A DNA stretch of 64,000 nucleotides from a virus: positions 30,544 to 94,543 of IMG/VR virus record IMGVR_UViG_3300017763_000006; one strand, written 5' to 3'. Made by a program: the position numbers and the translations under genes. The notes below the pieces were generated by a model, which saw only the letters and a list, made by a program, of their open reading frames with translations, did not search any database and had not been told where the DNA came from. Below, piece after piece: positions 1 to 7,847 of this stretch; the stretch's first letter is position 1; each line of letters opens with the position of its first letter.

Positions 1-210
1 AACGAAGTAGAAGCCATAAAAAAAGCCGGAGGCATTGTTGTGCGACTAGACAGAAACGTCTACGACTCACCACATAAATGTGAGTCATCTCTGGACCAAG
101 AAAATTTTGATTGGAATAACTTTGACGTTATATTGAGAAATAACAATATTAAAATAGAAGAATTTATTGCAGGGCTAGAAGAAATACAACCTTTATGGAG
201 AAACTTATGA
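1..210 (+). CDS. Deoxynucleoside monophosphate kinase, C-terminal end (partial)
   Basis: The reading frame is open from the window edge to a TGA at 208-210, giving the last 69 residues of a protein. The sequence NEVEAIKKAGGIVVRL, then a Glu-Ser-Ser-Leu-Asp stretch and FDWNNFDVIL, matches the C-terminal part of phage T4 gp1-like dNMP kinases, where the NE(V/A) helix, the (I/V)RL strand and the late E..LD...FD motif are typical. Such kinases phosphorylate dNMPs for phage DNA synthesis. The P-loop end lies outside the window. The stop codon overlaps the next start (ATGA), so the two genes are probably translationally coupled. Confidence 0.6.
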   Translation, partial: NEVEAIKKAGGIVVRLDRNVYDSPHKCESSLDQENFDWNNFDVILRNNNIKIEEFIAGLEEIQPLWRNL

Positions 211-1244
211 TAATAACTTATATTAGATCTTCAAGTTATAATAATTATGGATACTGCCAGATGCAATATTTCATTACATATGTCCTCGGACATCAATCAG
301 ATAGCGGCAAAAAAGCTGATATGGGGACTATGGTTCACAAAGTGATGGAGGTTTTGGCTGGACTCAAAAAATATGAACAGGATAAGCCTAAAGTCAAATT
401 CCTAAAGGTTGACGACGACGCTATTGGTAAATTTAAGTGCAAGAAAGAAGAACTATATACTGACGAGCTAGTCAATAAATTAATTGATCTTAGCATAGAT
501 GCTTATGAAAAAAACTCTCCCCATAGCTTTAACAATAAAGACAGAGGCGAAATAGCCACAACAGCATGGTGCTTCTTAAAGCATAGCGACAGGCAGTTCG
601 ATCCGAGACTAAGAAATATACACTACCCAGAACCACATTTTGATATACCAATTGAAGAAGATTGGGCTAAGTTTGAATACGAAATAGATGGCAAGATAGT
701 GCAAGGACAGTTAGCAATCAAGGGAACAATTGACCTTGTAACTAAAATAGACGACGAGACAATAGAGGTAGTAGATTGGAAAACTGGTAGGAGAATGGAT
801 TGGACTACTGGAGAAGTTAAGGACTACAAGAAGTTGGAAAACGACCCGCAACTTCTGCTTTATTATTATGCTATATCCAAACTATACCCAGAGTTTCCTA
901 ACAGAATTATGAGTATATTTTTCTATAAAGATAAAGATGGCAATCCTGATCCATCGCCCTTCAGTTTGTGTTTTTCCCCAGAAGATGAGGATAGGTTTCT
1001 TGATATGCTAAAAGACAGATTTCAAGAAATACAGCGAAATGTATCCCCAAAACCCATTTCTAAGGACAGAAGCCACTGGAAATGCACTAGATTGTGCCAT
1101 TTCTGTAAAAACGATTGGCCCGATAGTGGAGAAAATATGTGTATATTTATAGAGAATCACTTAAAAGAACACGGAATGAAAAAAACTATTGCAGATTGTA
1201 GTAGGGATGGATTTGACATAGGATATTATGAAGCACCGGGATAA
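207..1244 (+). CDS. RecB/Cas4-like PD-(D/E)XK exonuclease with Fe-S type cysteines
   Basis: This protein looks like a RecB-family nuclease acting on DNA ends in replication or recombination. Visible motifs are GTMVHKVME (the family's GxxxHxxxE helix), GTIDLV, and VVDWKTGRR, which supplies the D-x-K catalytic signature. One Cys near the N-terminus (residue 17) and a C-terminal cluster (CTRLCHFC and a further Cys) match the four-cysteine Fe-S site of Cas4/AddB-type enzymes. I chose the ATG at 207 because GGAG at 197-200 is well spaced for it and it overlaps the upstream stop as ATGA; an in-frame ATG at 195 would add four residues. Next to the dNMP kinase it fits a DNA metabolism module. A free-standing Cas4-like protein is the alternative label. 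Confidence 0.75.
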   Translation: MIITYIRSSSYNNYGYCQMQYFITYVLGHQSDSGKKADMGTMVHKVMEVLAGLKKYEQDKPKVKFLKVDDDAIGKFKCKKEELYTDELVNKLIDLSIDAYEKNSPHSFNNKDRGEIATTAWCFLKHSDRQFDPRLRNIHYPEPHFDIPIEEDWAKFEYEIDGKIVQGQLAIKGTIDLVTKIDDETIEVVDWKTGRRMDWTTGEVKDYKKLENDPQLLLYYYAISKLYPEFPNRIMSIFFYKDKDGNPDPSPFSLCFSPEDEDRFLDMLKDRFQEIQRNVSPKPISKDRSHWKCTRLCHFCKNDWPDSGENMCIFIENHLKEHGMKKTIADCSRDGFDIGYYEAPG

Positions 1245-1246
1245 AA

Positions 1247-2101
1247 ATGTCTAAATTATTAACCATAGGAATGGCAACTTACGACGATTATAATGGAGTT
1301 TATTTCTCCTTACAATCGCTTAGAATGCATCACGATATTTGTAAATCTGAAGATGTGGAAATTATTTTAATAGATAATAATCCTGATTCTCCACACGGAA
1401 GAGCAAACGAAAATCTGATGAAATGGATAAAGAATGGTAAGTATGTACCATATACTTTAAAGCGTAGTACGTCAGTTAGAAATGAAATCTTTAGAAGAGC
1501 AGAAGGAAAATATTGTATATCAATGGACTGTCATGTATTATTCTACAATAATGCTATCGATAGATTACTAGATTATTACAAGGCAAATCCAGATTGTAAA
1601 AACATAGTACAAGGACCATTAATTTATGATCACTTATTAGAATCCGCTGCGTCAACACATTTTAAGCCCGAATGGGGTTCTGGAATGTATGGCAAGTGGG
1701 AGACTGATCACCAAGCACTAAAAACTGGAGAACCCTTTGAAATACCAATGCAAGGTCTAGGGGTTTTTTCCTGCGAGACAAAACACTGGGTAGGATTTAA
1801 TAAAAAGTTCAGAGGATTTGGAGGAGAAGAAGGATACATACATGAAAAGTTTAGACAGTTTGGAGGCAAAGCAATATGCCTGCCAGACTTCAAATGGGTT
1901 CATAGATTCGATAGACCTGATGGAGTAAAATATCCGCTCGTATTAGAAGATAGAGTTTGGAATTATTTTGTAGGTTGGCTTGAGCTTACACAAGATCCAG
2001 AACATGAAATGATATCTCAAATTTATGAACATTTTAAAACAAGAATACCAGTAAAGAGTTTAGATACGTTATTACAAAGGGCAATCAAAGAAACTTTATA
2101 G
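1247..2101 (+). CDS. Family 2-like glycosyltransferase (GT-A fold)
   Basis: The N-terminus (LLTIGMATYDDYNGVYFSLQSL) and the EIILIDNN strand are typical of GT2/GT27-like enzymes, which transfer a sugar from a nucleotide-sugar donor. SMDCHV supplies the DxH metal-binding motif in place of DxD. Later parts with GGEEGYIHEKFRQFGG and an H-R-F segment resemble the acceptor and catalytic region of polypeptide GalNAc-transferase-like proteins. Length (284 residues) fits a single catalytic domain with no membrane anchor, so it should act in the cytoplasm. It starts two bases after the preceding stop. Donor and acceptor cannot be read from sequence. Confidence 0.75.
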   Translation: MSKLLTIGMATYDDYNGVYFSLQSLRMHHDICKSEDVEIILIDNNPDSPHGRANENLMKWIKNGKYVPYTLKRSTSVRNEIFRRAEGKYCISMDCHVLFYNNAIDRLLDYYKANPDCKNIVQGPLIYDHLLESAASTHFKPEWGSGMYGKWETDHQALKTGEPFEIPMQGLGVFSCETKHWVGFNKKFRGFGGEEGYIHEKFRQFGGKAICLPDFKWVHRFDRPDGVKYPLVLEDRVWNYFVGWLELTQDPEHEMISQIYEHFKTRIPVKSLDTLLQRAIKETL

Positions 2102-2111
2102 GGAGCATAAA

Positions 2112-2687
2112 ATGCCAACACCATTATCACAAGTAGATGAAGAGTTTATTCGCACTATGTACGGATGGGAAGAAGAACTCACAGAAGAAAACTTCTATGT
2201 GCCAGCAGAAGCAGAGTACGAAGATTTTGATGAAGAAACAGAAGAACATGACGCTGCATCATTGTGGGAAAATATTCGCAAGAAGAAGGAACGAGAAGGT
2301 AAAAACTACAAGCCAGCTAAGAAAGGCGACAAGGACAGGCCAGATCCAGAAGCTTGGAAAAAGGCACAGTCTAAGAAACCGTGCGCTTGTGGTACTGGAA
2401 AGGAAGAAAAAGAAGCAGAAGGGTGTGGATGTAAGGGTAAAGCAGCCGAGTATCAGGGGAAAAAAGTAAAATTGGGCAAGCCCTTTTTGACTCCTGATGG
2501 GCCTAAGAAAAGAAGCGTTTATGTTAAGAATGGATCTGGCAATGTAGTCAAAGTTAATTTTGGCGACCCCAACATGAAGATTAAGAAGAATGATCCTAAT
2601 AGACGTAAAAGTTTTAGAGCTAGGCACAATTGCGACAATCCCGGTCCAAGGTGGAAAGCTAGATACTGGTCTTGCAAGGCTTGGTAA
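2112..2687 (+). CDS. Conserved phage protein with charged N-terminus and C-terminal RHNC domain
   Basis: The N-terminal half is acidic and then Lys-rich, with a short Cys-rich stretch (CACGTG, GCGCKG). The last ~65 residues form a distinct module: KRSVYVKNGSGNVVKVNFGD, then NMKIKKNDPNRRKSFRARHN followed by Cys, and a final KARYWSCKAW. I recognise this module as one that recurs at the C-termini of otherwise different proteins in large phages; its function is not known to me. The conserved Cys and His may bind metal, which is inference. A good SD (GGGAG) precedes the ATG. No enzymatic role can be assigned. Confidence 0.7.
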   Translation: MPTPLSQVDEEFIRTMYGWEEELTEENFYVPAEAEYEDFDEETEEHDAASLWENIRKKKEREGKNYKPAKKGDKDRPDPEAWKKAQSKKPCACGTGKEEKEAEGCGCKGKAAEYQGKKVKLGKPFLTPDGPKKRSVYVKNGSGNVVKVNFGDPNMKIKKNDPNRRKSFRARHNCDNPGPRWKARYWSCKAW

Positions 2688-2688
2688 A

Positions 2689-2949
2689 ATGAATTTTCAC
2701 AAAAGATGGAATGAACACCTAAAAGAAAATAATATGACCTATTGGCAACACCTCAAGTTTGCCGTAGGTCATGGGTTGTGTTGTGTTAAAGCTGGTATAT
2801 ATTTATGCATACATGGCTTGATGCCTTGTTTTAGGCGTAGAGCCGGAAGTAGGTTGGTACGACGACTCAACAAAGACTTCACCGATCACAAGTACGATAT
2901 CATAACAGAAAAAGCCAAGAAGAGGTCAGATAATGAGCCTAATAAATAA
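2689..2949 (+). CDS. Small DUF6356-like protein
   Basis: This 86-residue protein contains MTYWQHLKFAVGHG, then a mildly hydrophobic helix ending IHGLMPCF, followed by an R/S-rich tail. That pattern (aromatic-Tyr-x-His, Ala/Gly-rich helix, iHalxPf) resembles the small DUF6356 family found in alphaproteobacteria and phages; the assignment is from memory and the function is unknown. I placed the start at ATG 2689, just after the previous stop, rather than an upstream in-frame ATG that would lie inside the preceding gene. The 3' end overlaps the phosphatase gene by 17 bases. It could associate with the membrane through the hydrophobic helix. Confidence 0.65.
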   Translation: MNFHKRWNEHLKENNMTYWQHLKFAVGHGLCCVKAGIYLCIHGLMPCFRRRAGSRLVRRLNKDFTDHKYDIITEKAKKRSDNEPNK

Positions 2950-3631
2950 AGTAGCTTCTATTATAAGTACGTCAAGCAACATTGATGACGTAGTATATTT
3001 AAAAAACAAAATTCAATATGACGATGATCTAAGAACCTTAGACATTGATCTAAAGAGTATTATACCAGCCCCACCCAAAAACAGTAGCAGCACAACAACT
3101 AGAGAATTAGTACAAACCTCAAAAGCAACTTTGTCTCGTACAAATGCTGAACATGATCTAGTTTCTATAGTTGACCACGAACCTTTGTTTCTATTTTACG
3201 AATTTTGTAAAAAGAAAAATATAGTTTTTCCCACGATGAAATTTTTTGAAGCTTTTAATATTATTGAACAATACTCTTTTGCTCTAAAGTATTTATACAA
3301 CAGACCCAGACCAGAGCAACTAGCCCCTTATCACAATTTAGATATCAACGTAGTGTTTACAGAGACACACCATACACCCTCGTACCCTAGCGGTCACACT
3401 ATTTACTCAGAACTTGCTGCACATATAGTTTCTGAAGAGTACCCAGAATACAAAAAAGATTTTTTTACTATATCAAACTATTGCGGACTAGCTAGAATAC
3501 TACAGGGCGTACACTATGCTTCAGACAATGAAGCTAGCAAAATTGCACTAAGTAAGTTGTATCCATTATTAAAGGAGCTTGAAAATGAGAAATCAAAAAG
3601 AACCATCACGAATCCCACTGTCGGATCGTGA
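2933..3631 (+). CDS. PAP2/haloperoxidase-type acid phosphatase
   Basis: All three motifs of the PAP2 phosphatase signature are present: K119-x6-R126-P127 (KYLYNRPRP), PSGH at residues 152-155 (catalytic-type H155) and R188-x5-H194-x3-D198 (ARILQGVHYASD). The usual Ser before the second Arg is Ala. These enzymes remove phosphate from phospholipids, isoprenoid pyrophosphates or nucleotides via a phospho-histidine. There is no signal peptide and there are no strong membrane helices, so the protein resembles soluble class A acid phosphatases or vanadium haloperoxidases, and a cytoplasmic nucleotide or sugar-phosphate substrate is more likely than a lipid (inference). The first ~75 residues are an extension without clear motifs. 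Confidence 0.85.
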   Translation: MSLINKVASIISTSSNIDDVVYLKNKIQYDDDLRTLDIDLKSIIPAPPKNSSSTTTRELVQTSKATLSRTNAEHDLVSIVDHEPLFLFYEFCKKKNIVFPTMKFFEAFNIIEQYSFALKYLYNRPRPEQLAPYHNLDINVVFTETHHTPSYPSGHTIYSELAAHIVSEEYPEYKKDFFTISNYCGLARILQGVHYASDNEASKIALSKLYPLLKELENEKSKRTITNPTVGS

Positions 3632-3710
3632 ACCTACTAATGAACCAGTAAGACGGCCTCTTACACCTTTGACCGGAGACGAAAGGGAACAAGAACAGGA
3701 TGAAAATTAA
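3585..3710 (+). CDS. Small basic/acidic ORF, 41 residues
   Basis: A well-spaced SD (AAAGGAG at 3571-3577) precedes ATG 3585. The frame gives a 41-residue Pro-, Arg- and Glu-rich protein (begins MRNQKEPSRIPLSD) with no recognisable domain. It overlaps the end of the phosphatase gene and the start of the next glycosyltransferase gene (ATG 3700), filling the only gap between them, so it is probably translated and may couple the two genes. Function unknown. Confidence 0.5.
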   Translation: MRNQKEPSRIPLSDREPTNEPVRRPLTPLTGDEREQEQDEN

Positions 3711-4497
3711 AGTATTTGCTTTTCAGAAAGATGAAGACGATATACTTAGGGATTGGATAGAATATCATAGCTATCTTTTTGGAAAAGAAAACATATATAT
3801 AATTGACCATGATTCTAAAGACAGTAAGTCTATAATCACAAACAGTGGAGCTAACCTACTTCACTTTTCTGGCCCCTTTGTTCACAATAAAGGTATTCAG
3901 TTAACTAAGGTCATGAATGATAATAAAAATTCATGTGACTTTGTAATACCTTTAGATGTAGATGAATTTCTTATGACACAAGATGGAGGCGTAGAAAAAG
4001 AAGATGTGTTAGAATGTTTTAAAGACCTAAAGGGTTGTGGTGCTTACAAAATAGTTTCATATTCAATACCGGGGCATGATAAAGATCCACTCACTGAATT
4101 TACATCTGTAAGGGACAATCCTGATCATGGAAGACTTCGCAGATGGAAAACATTCTGGAGATCAAAAAACTTTGTAAGGACAGATCAAGGAAATCATGGC
4201 TGGGAAGAAGGCCCATACGAAAAAACAAAATTAGGAATGTTACACTTTCACGACAGAGGTTTTGAGCATTACAAAAGAAAATTTTTAAGGTGGCCTAAAG
4301 CTTATGGAGTAGTGGGCGATCAATTAAAGGGTGGCGCTCATTGGTACGAACAGTGGGAAGTAATTAAAGATATGAACAACAAAGAAATGTTTGAGCATTG
4401 GAAAAAAACTATTATTGCTCCAAAAAACAATGTAAGTAAATATGAATCATTCATGTTTAAAATAAAAGAATTAAGAAAACTAAGAGGGAAACAATGA
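3700..4497 (+). CDS. Glycosyltransferase, GT92/GT2-like
   Basis: The N-terminal KVFAFQKDEDDILRDWIEYH is the characteristic opening of the Glyco_tranf_2_4/GT92 group, followed by IYIIDHDSKD and FVIPLDVDEFL, where DVD is the DxD metal/donor site. The middle (LRRWKTFWRS, then HFHDRGFEHY) fits the acceptor half. It is a 265-residue cytoplasmic enzyme predicted to transfer sugar to an unknown acceptor. The last four bases overlap the methyltransferase start (ATGA), making it the first of a glycosyltransferase-methyltransferase pair. Confidence 0.75.
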   Translation: MKIKVFAFQKDEDDILRDWIEYHSYLFGKENIYIIDHDSKDSKSIITNSGANLLHFSGPFVHNKGIQLTKVMNDNKNSCDFVIPLDVDEFLMTQDGGVEKEDVLECFKDLKGCGAYKIVSYSIPGHDKDPLTEFTSVRDNPDHGRLRRWKTFWRSKNFVRTDQGNHGWEEGPYEKTKLGMLHFHDRGFEHYKRKFLRWPKAYGVVGDQLKGGAHWYEQWEVIKDMNNKEMFEHWKKTIIAPKNNVSKYESFMFKIKELRKLRGKQ

Positions 4498-5039
4498 AGA
4501 ATTACAAAGAAATCAGTGGATGGTTTAATTATGTTGATACGTTTGATTATTTAGTAAGCAACACTCCAGATGGAGGAACTTTTGTTGAATGTGGTGCATG
4601 GCTAGGTAAAAGCTCAAGTTATTTATGCAGTATTGCAGAAGCTAAAAACTTGAAAATATACATAGTTGATTCTTGGAAAGGATCTCCAACAAGATTAGCA
4701 ACTACGCATAAGTTAGCTACAGAAACCGATATATTTGAAATTTTTAAATCAAATTTAGAAGGCGCAAATTATACAGCGATAAGAGACTTGTCGGTTAATG
4801 CATGTAAAAAATTTGAAGACAATTCATGCGACGTTGTATTTATAGACATGGATCACGAATACGAATCAGTAAATAAAGATATAGATCTTTGGTTTCCGAA
4901 GGTAAAAAAGAATGGCATAATTGCTGGTCATGACTATTCAGGTGGGTGGCCCGGAGTGATTAGAGCTGTTGATGAGCATTTTGGAAAATCTAATATCACT
5001 AAAATGGGGCAATGTTGGATATATAAAAAGGAAGCATAA
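4494..5039 (+). CDS. Class I SAM-dependent methyltransferase (type 24-like)
   Basis: GGTFVECGAWLGKSSSYL is a Rossmann motif I (E/DxGxxxGxS) for SAM binding, IYIVDSW is the motif II strand, and CDVVFIDMDHEYESV with IIAGHDY matches the Methyltransf_24 family, whose members often act in polysaccharide or small-molecule tailoring. The 181-residue length is a bare catalytic domain. It overlaps the upstream glycosyltransferase by four bases and is three bases from the next methyltransferase, so the three probably act on a common glycan or metabolite (inference). Confidence 0.8.
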   Translation: MKNYKEISGWFNYVDTFDYLVSNTPDGGTFVECGAWLGKSSSYLCSIAEAKNLKIYIVDSWKGSPTRLATTHKLATETDIFEIFKSNLEGANYTAIRDLSVNACKKFEDNSCDVVFIDMDHEYESVNKDIDLWFPKVKKNGIIAGHDYSGGWPGVIRAVDEHFGKSNITKMGQCWIYKKEA

Positions 5040-5042
5040 TAT

Positions 5043-5558
5043 ATGCATAAATCAGCATACAAACATGCAGAAAATTTCTACAATAAATACTGCAAAGAAA
5101 ATATAAAGAATAAAATAGTAATAGATATCGGATCTTTAGATGTGAATGGTACAGTAAACCCAATATTTAAAGATGCTAAACAATATGTTGGCATAGATCA
5201 GTGCGCTGGTAAGAATGTAGATATAGAAGCTAGTTCTCACAGTATACCATTAGAAGATCAACATTGTGATATTACTATGTCTTCATCTTGCTTTGAACAT
5301 GATGATATGTTTTGGGTCTCTTTCTTGGAGATGTGTAGAATTACTAAACGTGGAGGATACATATATGTACAAGCTCCGTCAGATGGAAAATACCACGCGC
5401 ACCCAGTTGACAACTGGAGGTTCTATAAAGACTCTTGGGACGCGCTAAGAAAATGGGCAAAGTTAAATGATTATAACCTTGAATTAATTGAAGGATTTGT
5501 AGACGAAAAAACAGATGGACATTGGCACGACAGCATTGGAATTTATAGAAGAGTGTAA
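5043..5558 (+). CDS. Class I SAM-dependent methyltransferase (type 11-like)
   Basis: KIVIDIGSLDVNG gives motif I, YVGIDQCAGKNVDI motif II, and the CDITMSSSCFEH and GGYIYVQAPS strands match the Methyltransf_11 pattern of carrying the post-motif I and motif III positions. It is 171 residues long. The final HWHDSIGIYRRV is typical of sugar O-methyltransferase-like proteins but does not fix a substrate. AAGGA lies upstream of the ATG. It closes the first sugar/methyl cluster before a short intergenic region with a promoter candidate. Confidence 0.75.
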   Translation: MHKSAYKHAENFYNKYCKENIKNKIVIDIGSLDVNGTVNPIFKDAKQYVGIDQCAGKNVDIEASSHSIPLEDQHCDITMSSSCFEHDDMFWVSFLEMCRITKRGGYIYVQAPSDGKYHAHPVDNWRFYKDSWDALRKWAKLNDYNLELIEGFVDEKTDGHWHDSIGIYRRV

Positions 5559-5572
5559 AAAACTCGTCATCT

Positions 5573-5581
5573 TGCTATAAT
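5573..5581 (+). promoter_or_regulatory. Extended -10 promoter candidate before the polymerase gene
   Basis: The 59-base gap between the methyltransferase and the polymerase N-half contains TGCTATAAT, a perfect extended -10 (TGnTATAAT). No good -35 hexamer lies 16-19 bases upstream, which is acceptable for extended -10 promoters. A start site near 5588 would leave a ~30-base leader carrying the SD (AAAGGA) of the ATG at 5618. Confidence 0.45.
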
Positions 5582-5617
5582 TTAATAGGACAGGTTACAC
5601 GTTGCAAAAGGATAAGT

Positions 5618-7177
5618 ATGAATTGGTTCCCGTTGCATAATTTCACACATTACAGCTTATTAAAAGGTTTCTCAAAGCCTACAGAGCTTGCCAAGATATG
5701 CGCTGATAATGATTACCCAGCCTGTGGTATCGCAGACTATAAGACTATATCTGGATGCGTTTCGTTTTATCAGGCTTGTAAGAAAGTTGGCATAAAGCCT
5801 ATACTTGGATGTGCCTTCGACACCAATACTGTATTTGCAAAAAATAAAAAAGGTTGGTTTGACTTAATAGAACTAGTTTCTTCTATAGATGTATCTGGAG
5901 ATTTAGACGATAAATTTTATAAAGAAGTTATGTCTAGAGATAATCTTATATCTGTAGAAAAAAATATATCTGCTAGCTATTATGTAAAATCAGAACAGGC
6001 CAGACTGCACAGAGTATTGCTATGTTCTGAACTAAAAACAAATCTACCAAAAATACAAAAACAAATACGAAAGGGAGAACTAGACAATAAATATTTAGAA
6101 TATTTTACAAAAGAAGACAAGTTCGTACAGCCCCAACAAGTTACCAAACAGCTAGAAGAAATATATAACACCTGTGAAGAATATGATATTCTCAGTGGGC
6201 CAATGCTTCCTAAGTTTGTATGTCCAAACAATTTATCAGAAGAAGACTATCTAACCAACATGGCTCGTGAAGGATATAAAAAGTTAGTAAAAAGCAAGGT
6301 GGGTAAAGATAAAGACAAACAGCAAGTCTATGGAGACAGATTTAGAAAAGAGTTAAAAGTAATTAAAGATGCAGACCTGTTTGGTTACTTTTTGATTGTA
6401 CAAGATATTATTAGACACATAGAAAAAGATATGAGATGTTTAGCTGGGCCGGGAAGAGGGTCTGCTGCTGGTTGTTTAATATCATATCTGGTTGGCATTA
6501 CTAAAATTGACCCTGTAGAACATGATCTATTATTTGAAAGATTCTACAATGCTGGTCGTAATACTGGAGGTCACGTTTCTCTGCCGGATATTGACATGGA
6601 CGTTCCGGGCAAGAGAAGAGATGATGTTATAGATTATTTAAAAACTAAATATGGCAAAGACCATGTAAGCCAGATGATTACGTTTGGTAGATTGCAAGGA
6701 CGAAGCGCTATTAAAGAAGTGCTTAGGATAAATGATGCTTGTTCTTTTGCAGAAATGAACGCTATAACAAAAAGCATACCAAACGAAGCTGACATATCAG
6801 ATCAACTTGCAGAAATGGAAGACGAAGATAGATCAATTATAAGATGGTCCTTGCTAAACCGTGCGGATGAGCTGCGAGACTTCTGCCATATTACAGAGGA
6901 TGGAAAACTTGAGGGTGATTACGCTGAGTATTTTCAACAAGCGATTAATATAGAAGGAACATTTAAGACACAAGGCAAACACGCCGCTGGAGTAGTGATA
7001 TCAAAAGATCCTCTCCACACTGTTTGCCCGATGGTTAAACAGAAAGGATCTGACGAAAAAATAGCGGGATTAGAAATGGCAGACCTAGAAGCTTTAGGTC
7101 ATGTAAAGTTCGATGTTTTAGGAATTAACCTCTTAGACAAACTCATGAAAATTAAGGAACTAACTAATGGCAAATAG
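5618..7177 (+). CDS. dnaE: DNA polymerase III alpha subunit, N-terminal half (PHP and palm)
   Basis: This is the first half of a bacterial-type replicative polymerase. Residues 1-~70 are a PHP domain (WFPLHNFTHYSLLKGF, GIKPILGCAFD). From ~210 the palm and thumb follow: LAGPGRGSAAGCLISYL, then SLPDIDMDV, whose D324 and D326 align with E. coli D401/D403, FKTQGKHAAGVVIS, and VKFDVLGI, whose D499 aligns with E. coli D555. All three catalytic aspartates are therefore in this half. The protein ends 20 residues later, where the intact protein would enter the fingers. Its last 11 bases overlap the exonuclease gene. PHP metal ligands are degraded (the bacterial HxHxH triad reads PxHxF). It needs the product of 8359-9918 to make a full enzyme. 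Confidence 0.93.
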   Translation: MNWFPLHNFTHYSLLKGFSKPTELAKICADNDYPACGIADYKTISGCVSFYQACKKVGIKPILGCAFDTNTVFAKNKKGWFDLIELVSSIDVSGDLDDKFYKEVMSRDNLISVEKNISASYYVKSEQARLHRVLLCSELKTNLPKIQKQIRKGELDNKYLEYFTKEDKFVQPQQVTKQLEEIYNTCEEYDILSGPMLPKFVCPNNLSEEDYLTNMAREGYKKLVKSKVGKDKDKQQVYGDRFRKELKVIKDADLFGYFLIVQDIIRHIEKDMRCLAGPGRGSAAGCLISYLVGITKIDPVEHDLLFERFYNAGRNTGGHVSLPDIDMDVPGKRRDDVIDYLKTKYGKDHVSQMITFGRLQGRSAIKEVLRINDACSFAEMNAITKSIPNEADISDQLAEMEDEDRSIIRWSLLNRADELRDFCHITEDGKLEGDYAEYFQQAINIEGTFKTQGKHAAGVVISKDPLHTVCPMVKQKGSDEKIAGLEMADLEALGHVKFDVLGINLLDKLMKIKELTNGK

Positions 7178-7847
7178 AGATTACATCGTATTCGACTTTG
7201 AAACAGGAAGTCGTAACCCTCATAGAACACAACCAACACAAATAGCCGCAATAGCCCTAGACGGTCGAAATTTAGCCGTTAAGGGGTCATTTAATAGTGA
7301 GATAAAGCCCATACTAGATGACGAAAAAGCTTTAGAAGCTGGACTAGACCCCATAGAAGACGGAGCATTAAAAGTCACTGGTAAGAATCGTAAAGATCTA
7401 GCAAAAGCTCCAGCCTTAAAATCAGTATGGAATAAGTTTACTAAATTTGTAGACCAATATAATTGGAAGGGCGAACCATTTTTTGCTCCTATTCCAGTGG
7501 GATATAATATCATTGGGTTTGACATGCCGATAATCAATAGACTATGTGAACAATTTGGTCAGTGGGACAAGAGCAGGAGTCAGCAAAAACTGTTTAGTAA
7601 AGTATATAAAGTAGACCTTATGGATAATATTTTCATGTGGACAGAGGGTGATCCAAGTGTAAGGTCGATTAGTATGGACTCTCTACGAGAAAGAATGGGC
7701 CTATCTTCAGAAAATGCACACGATGCCTTGCAAGATGTGAAGGATACGGCTAATATCTTTATAAAGATGTTGAAGACTCATCGGGCAGTCTACCAAGAAA
7801 TTGAATTTGAAAAGGCATTTGCAAATGGACGAACATACGTATCATGA
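7167..7847 (+). CDS. DnaQ-like DEDDh 3'-5' exonuclease
   Basis: The DEDD exonuclease motifs are clear: FDFETGS (Exo I, D10 and E12), VGYNIIGFDMPIIN (Exo II) and HDALQDVKDT (Exo III, with the His and Asp of the DEDDh type). The 226-residue protein is about the size of bacterial epsilon (proofreading) subunits or RNase T. It begins inside the last codons of the polymerase N-half and ends 23 bases inside the next gene, so it is translated with them. The obvious role is proofreading for the split polymerase, which agrees with the degraded PHP site of the alpha subunit. An exonuclease role in recombination is possible. Confidence 0.88.
   Translation: MANRDYIVFDFETGSRNPHRTQPTQIAAIALDGRNLAVKGSFNSEIKPILDDEKALEAGLDPIEDGALKVTGKNRKDLAKAPALKSVWNKFTKFVDQYNWKGEPFFAPIPVGYNIIGFDMPIINRLCEQFGQWDKSRSQQKLFSKVYKVDLMDNIFMWTEGDPSVRSISMDSLRERMGLSSENAHDALQDVKDTANIFIKMLKTHRAVYQEIEFEKAFANGRTYVS

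Noticed and set aside
195-206. Start of the RecB/Cas4-like gene at ATG 195
   Set aside because: GGAG at 197-200 would lie after that start; it is correctly spaced for ATG 207, which also overlaps the upstream stop.
2259-2627. Minus-strand ORF over the Lys-rich gene at 2112-2687
   Set aside because: Phe/Leu-rich antisense of a Lys-rich gene; no SD and no domain.
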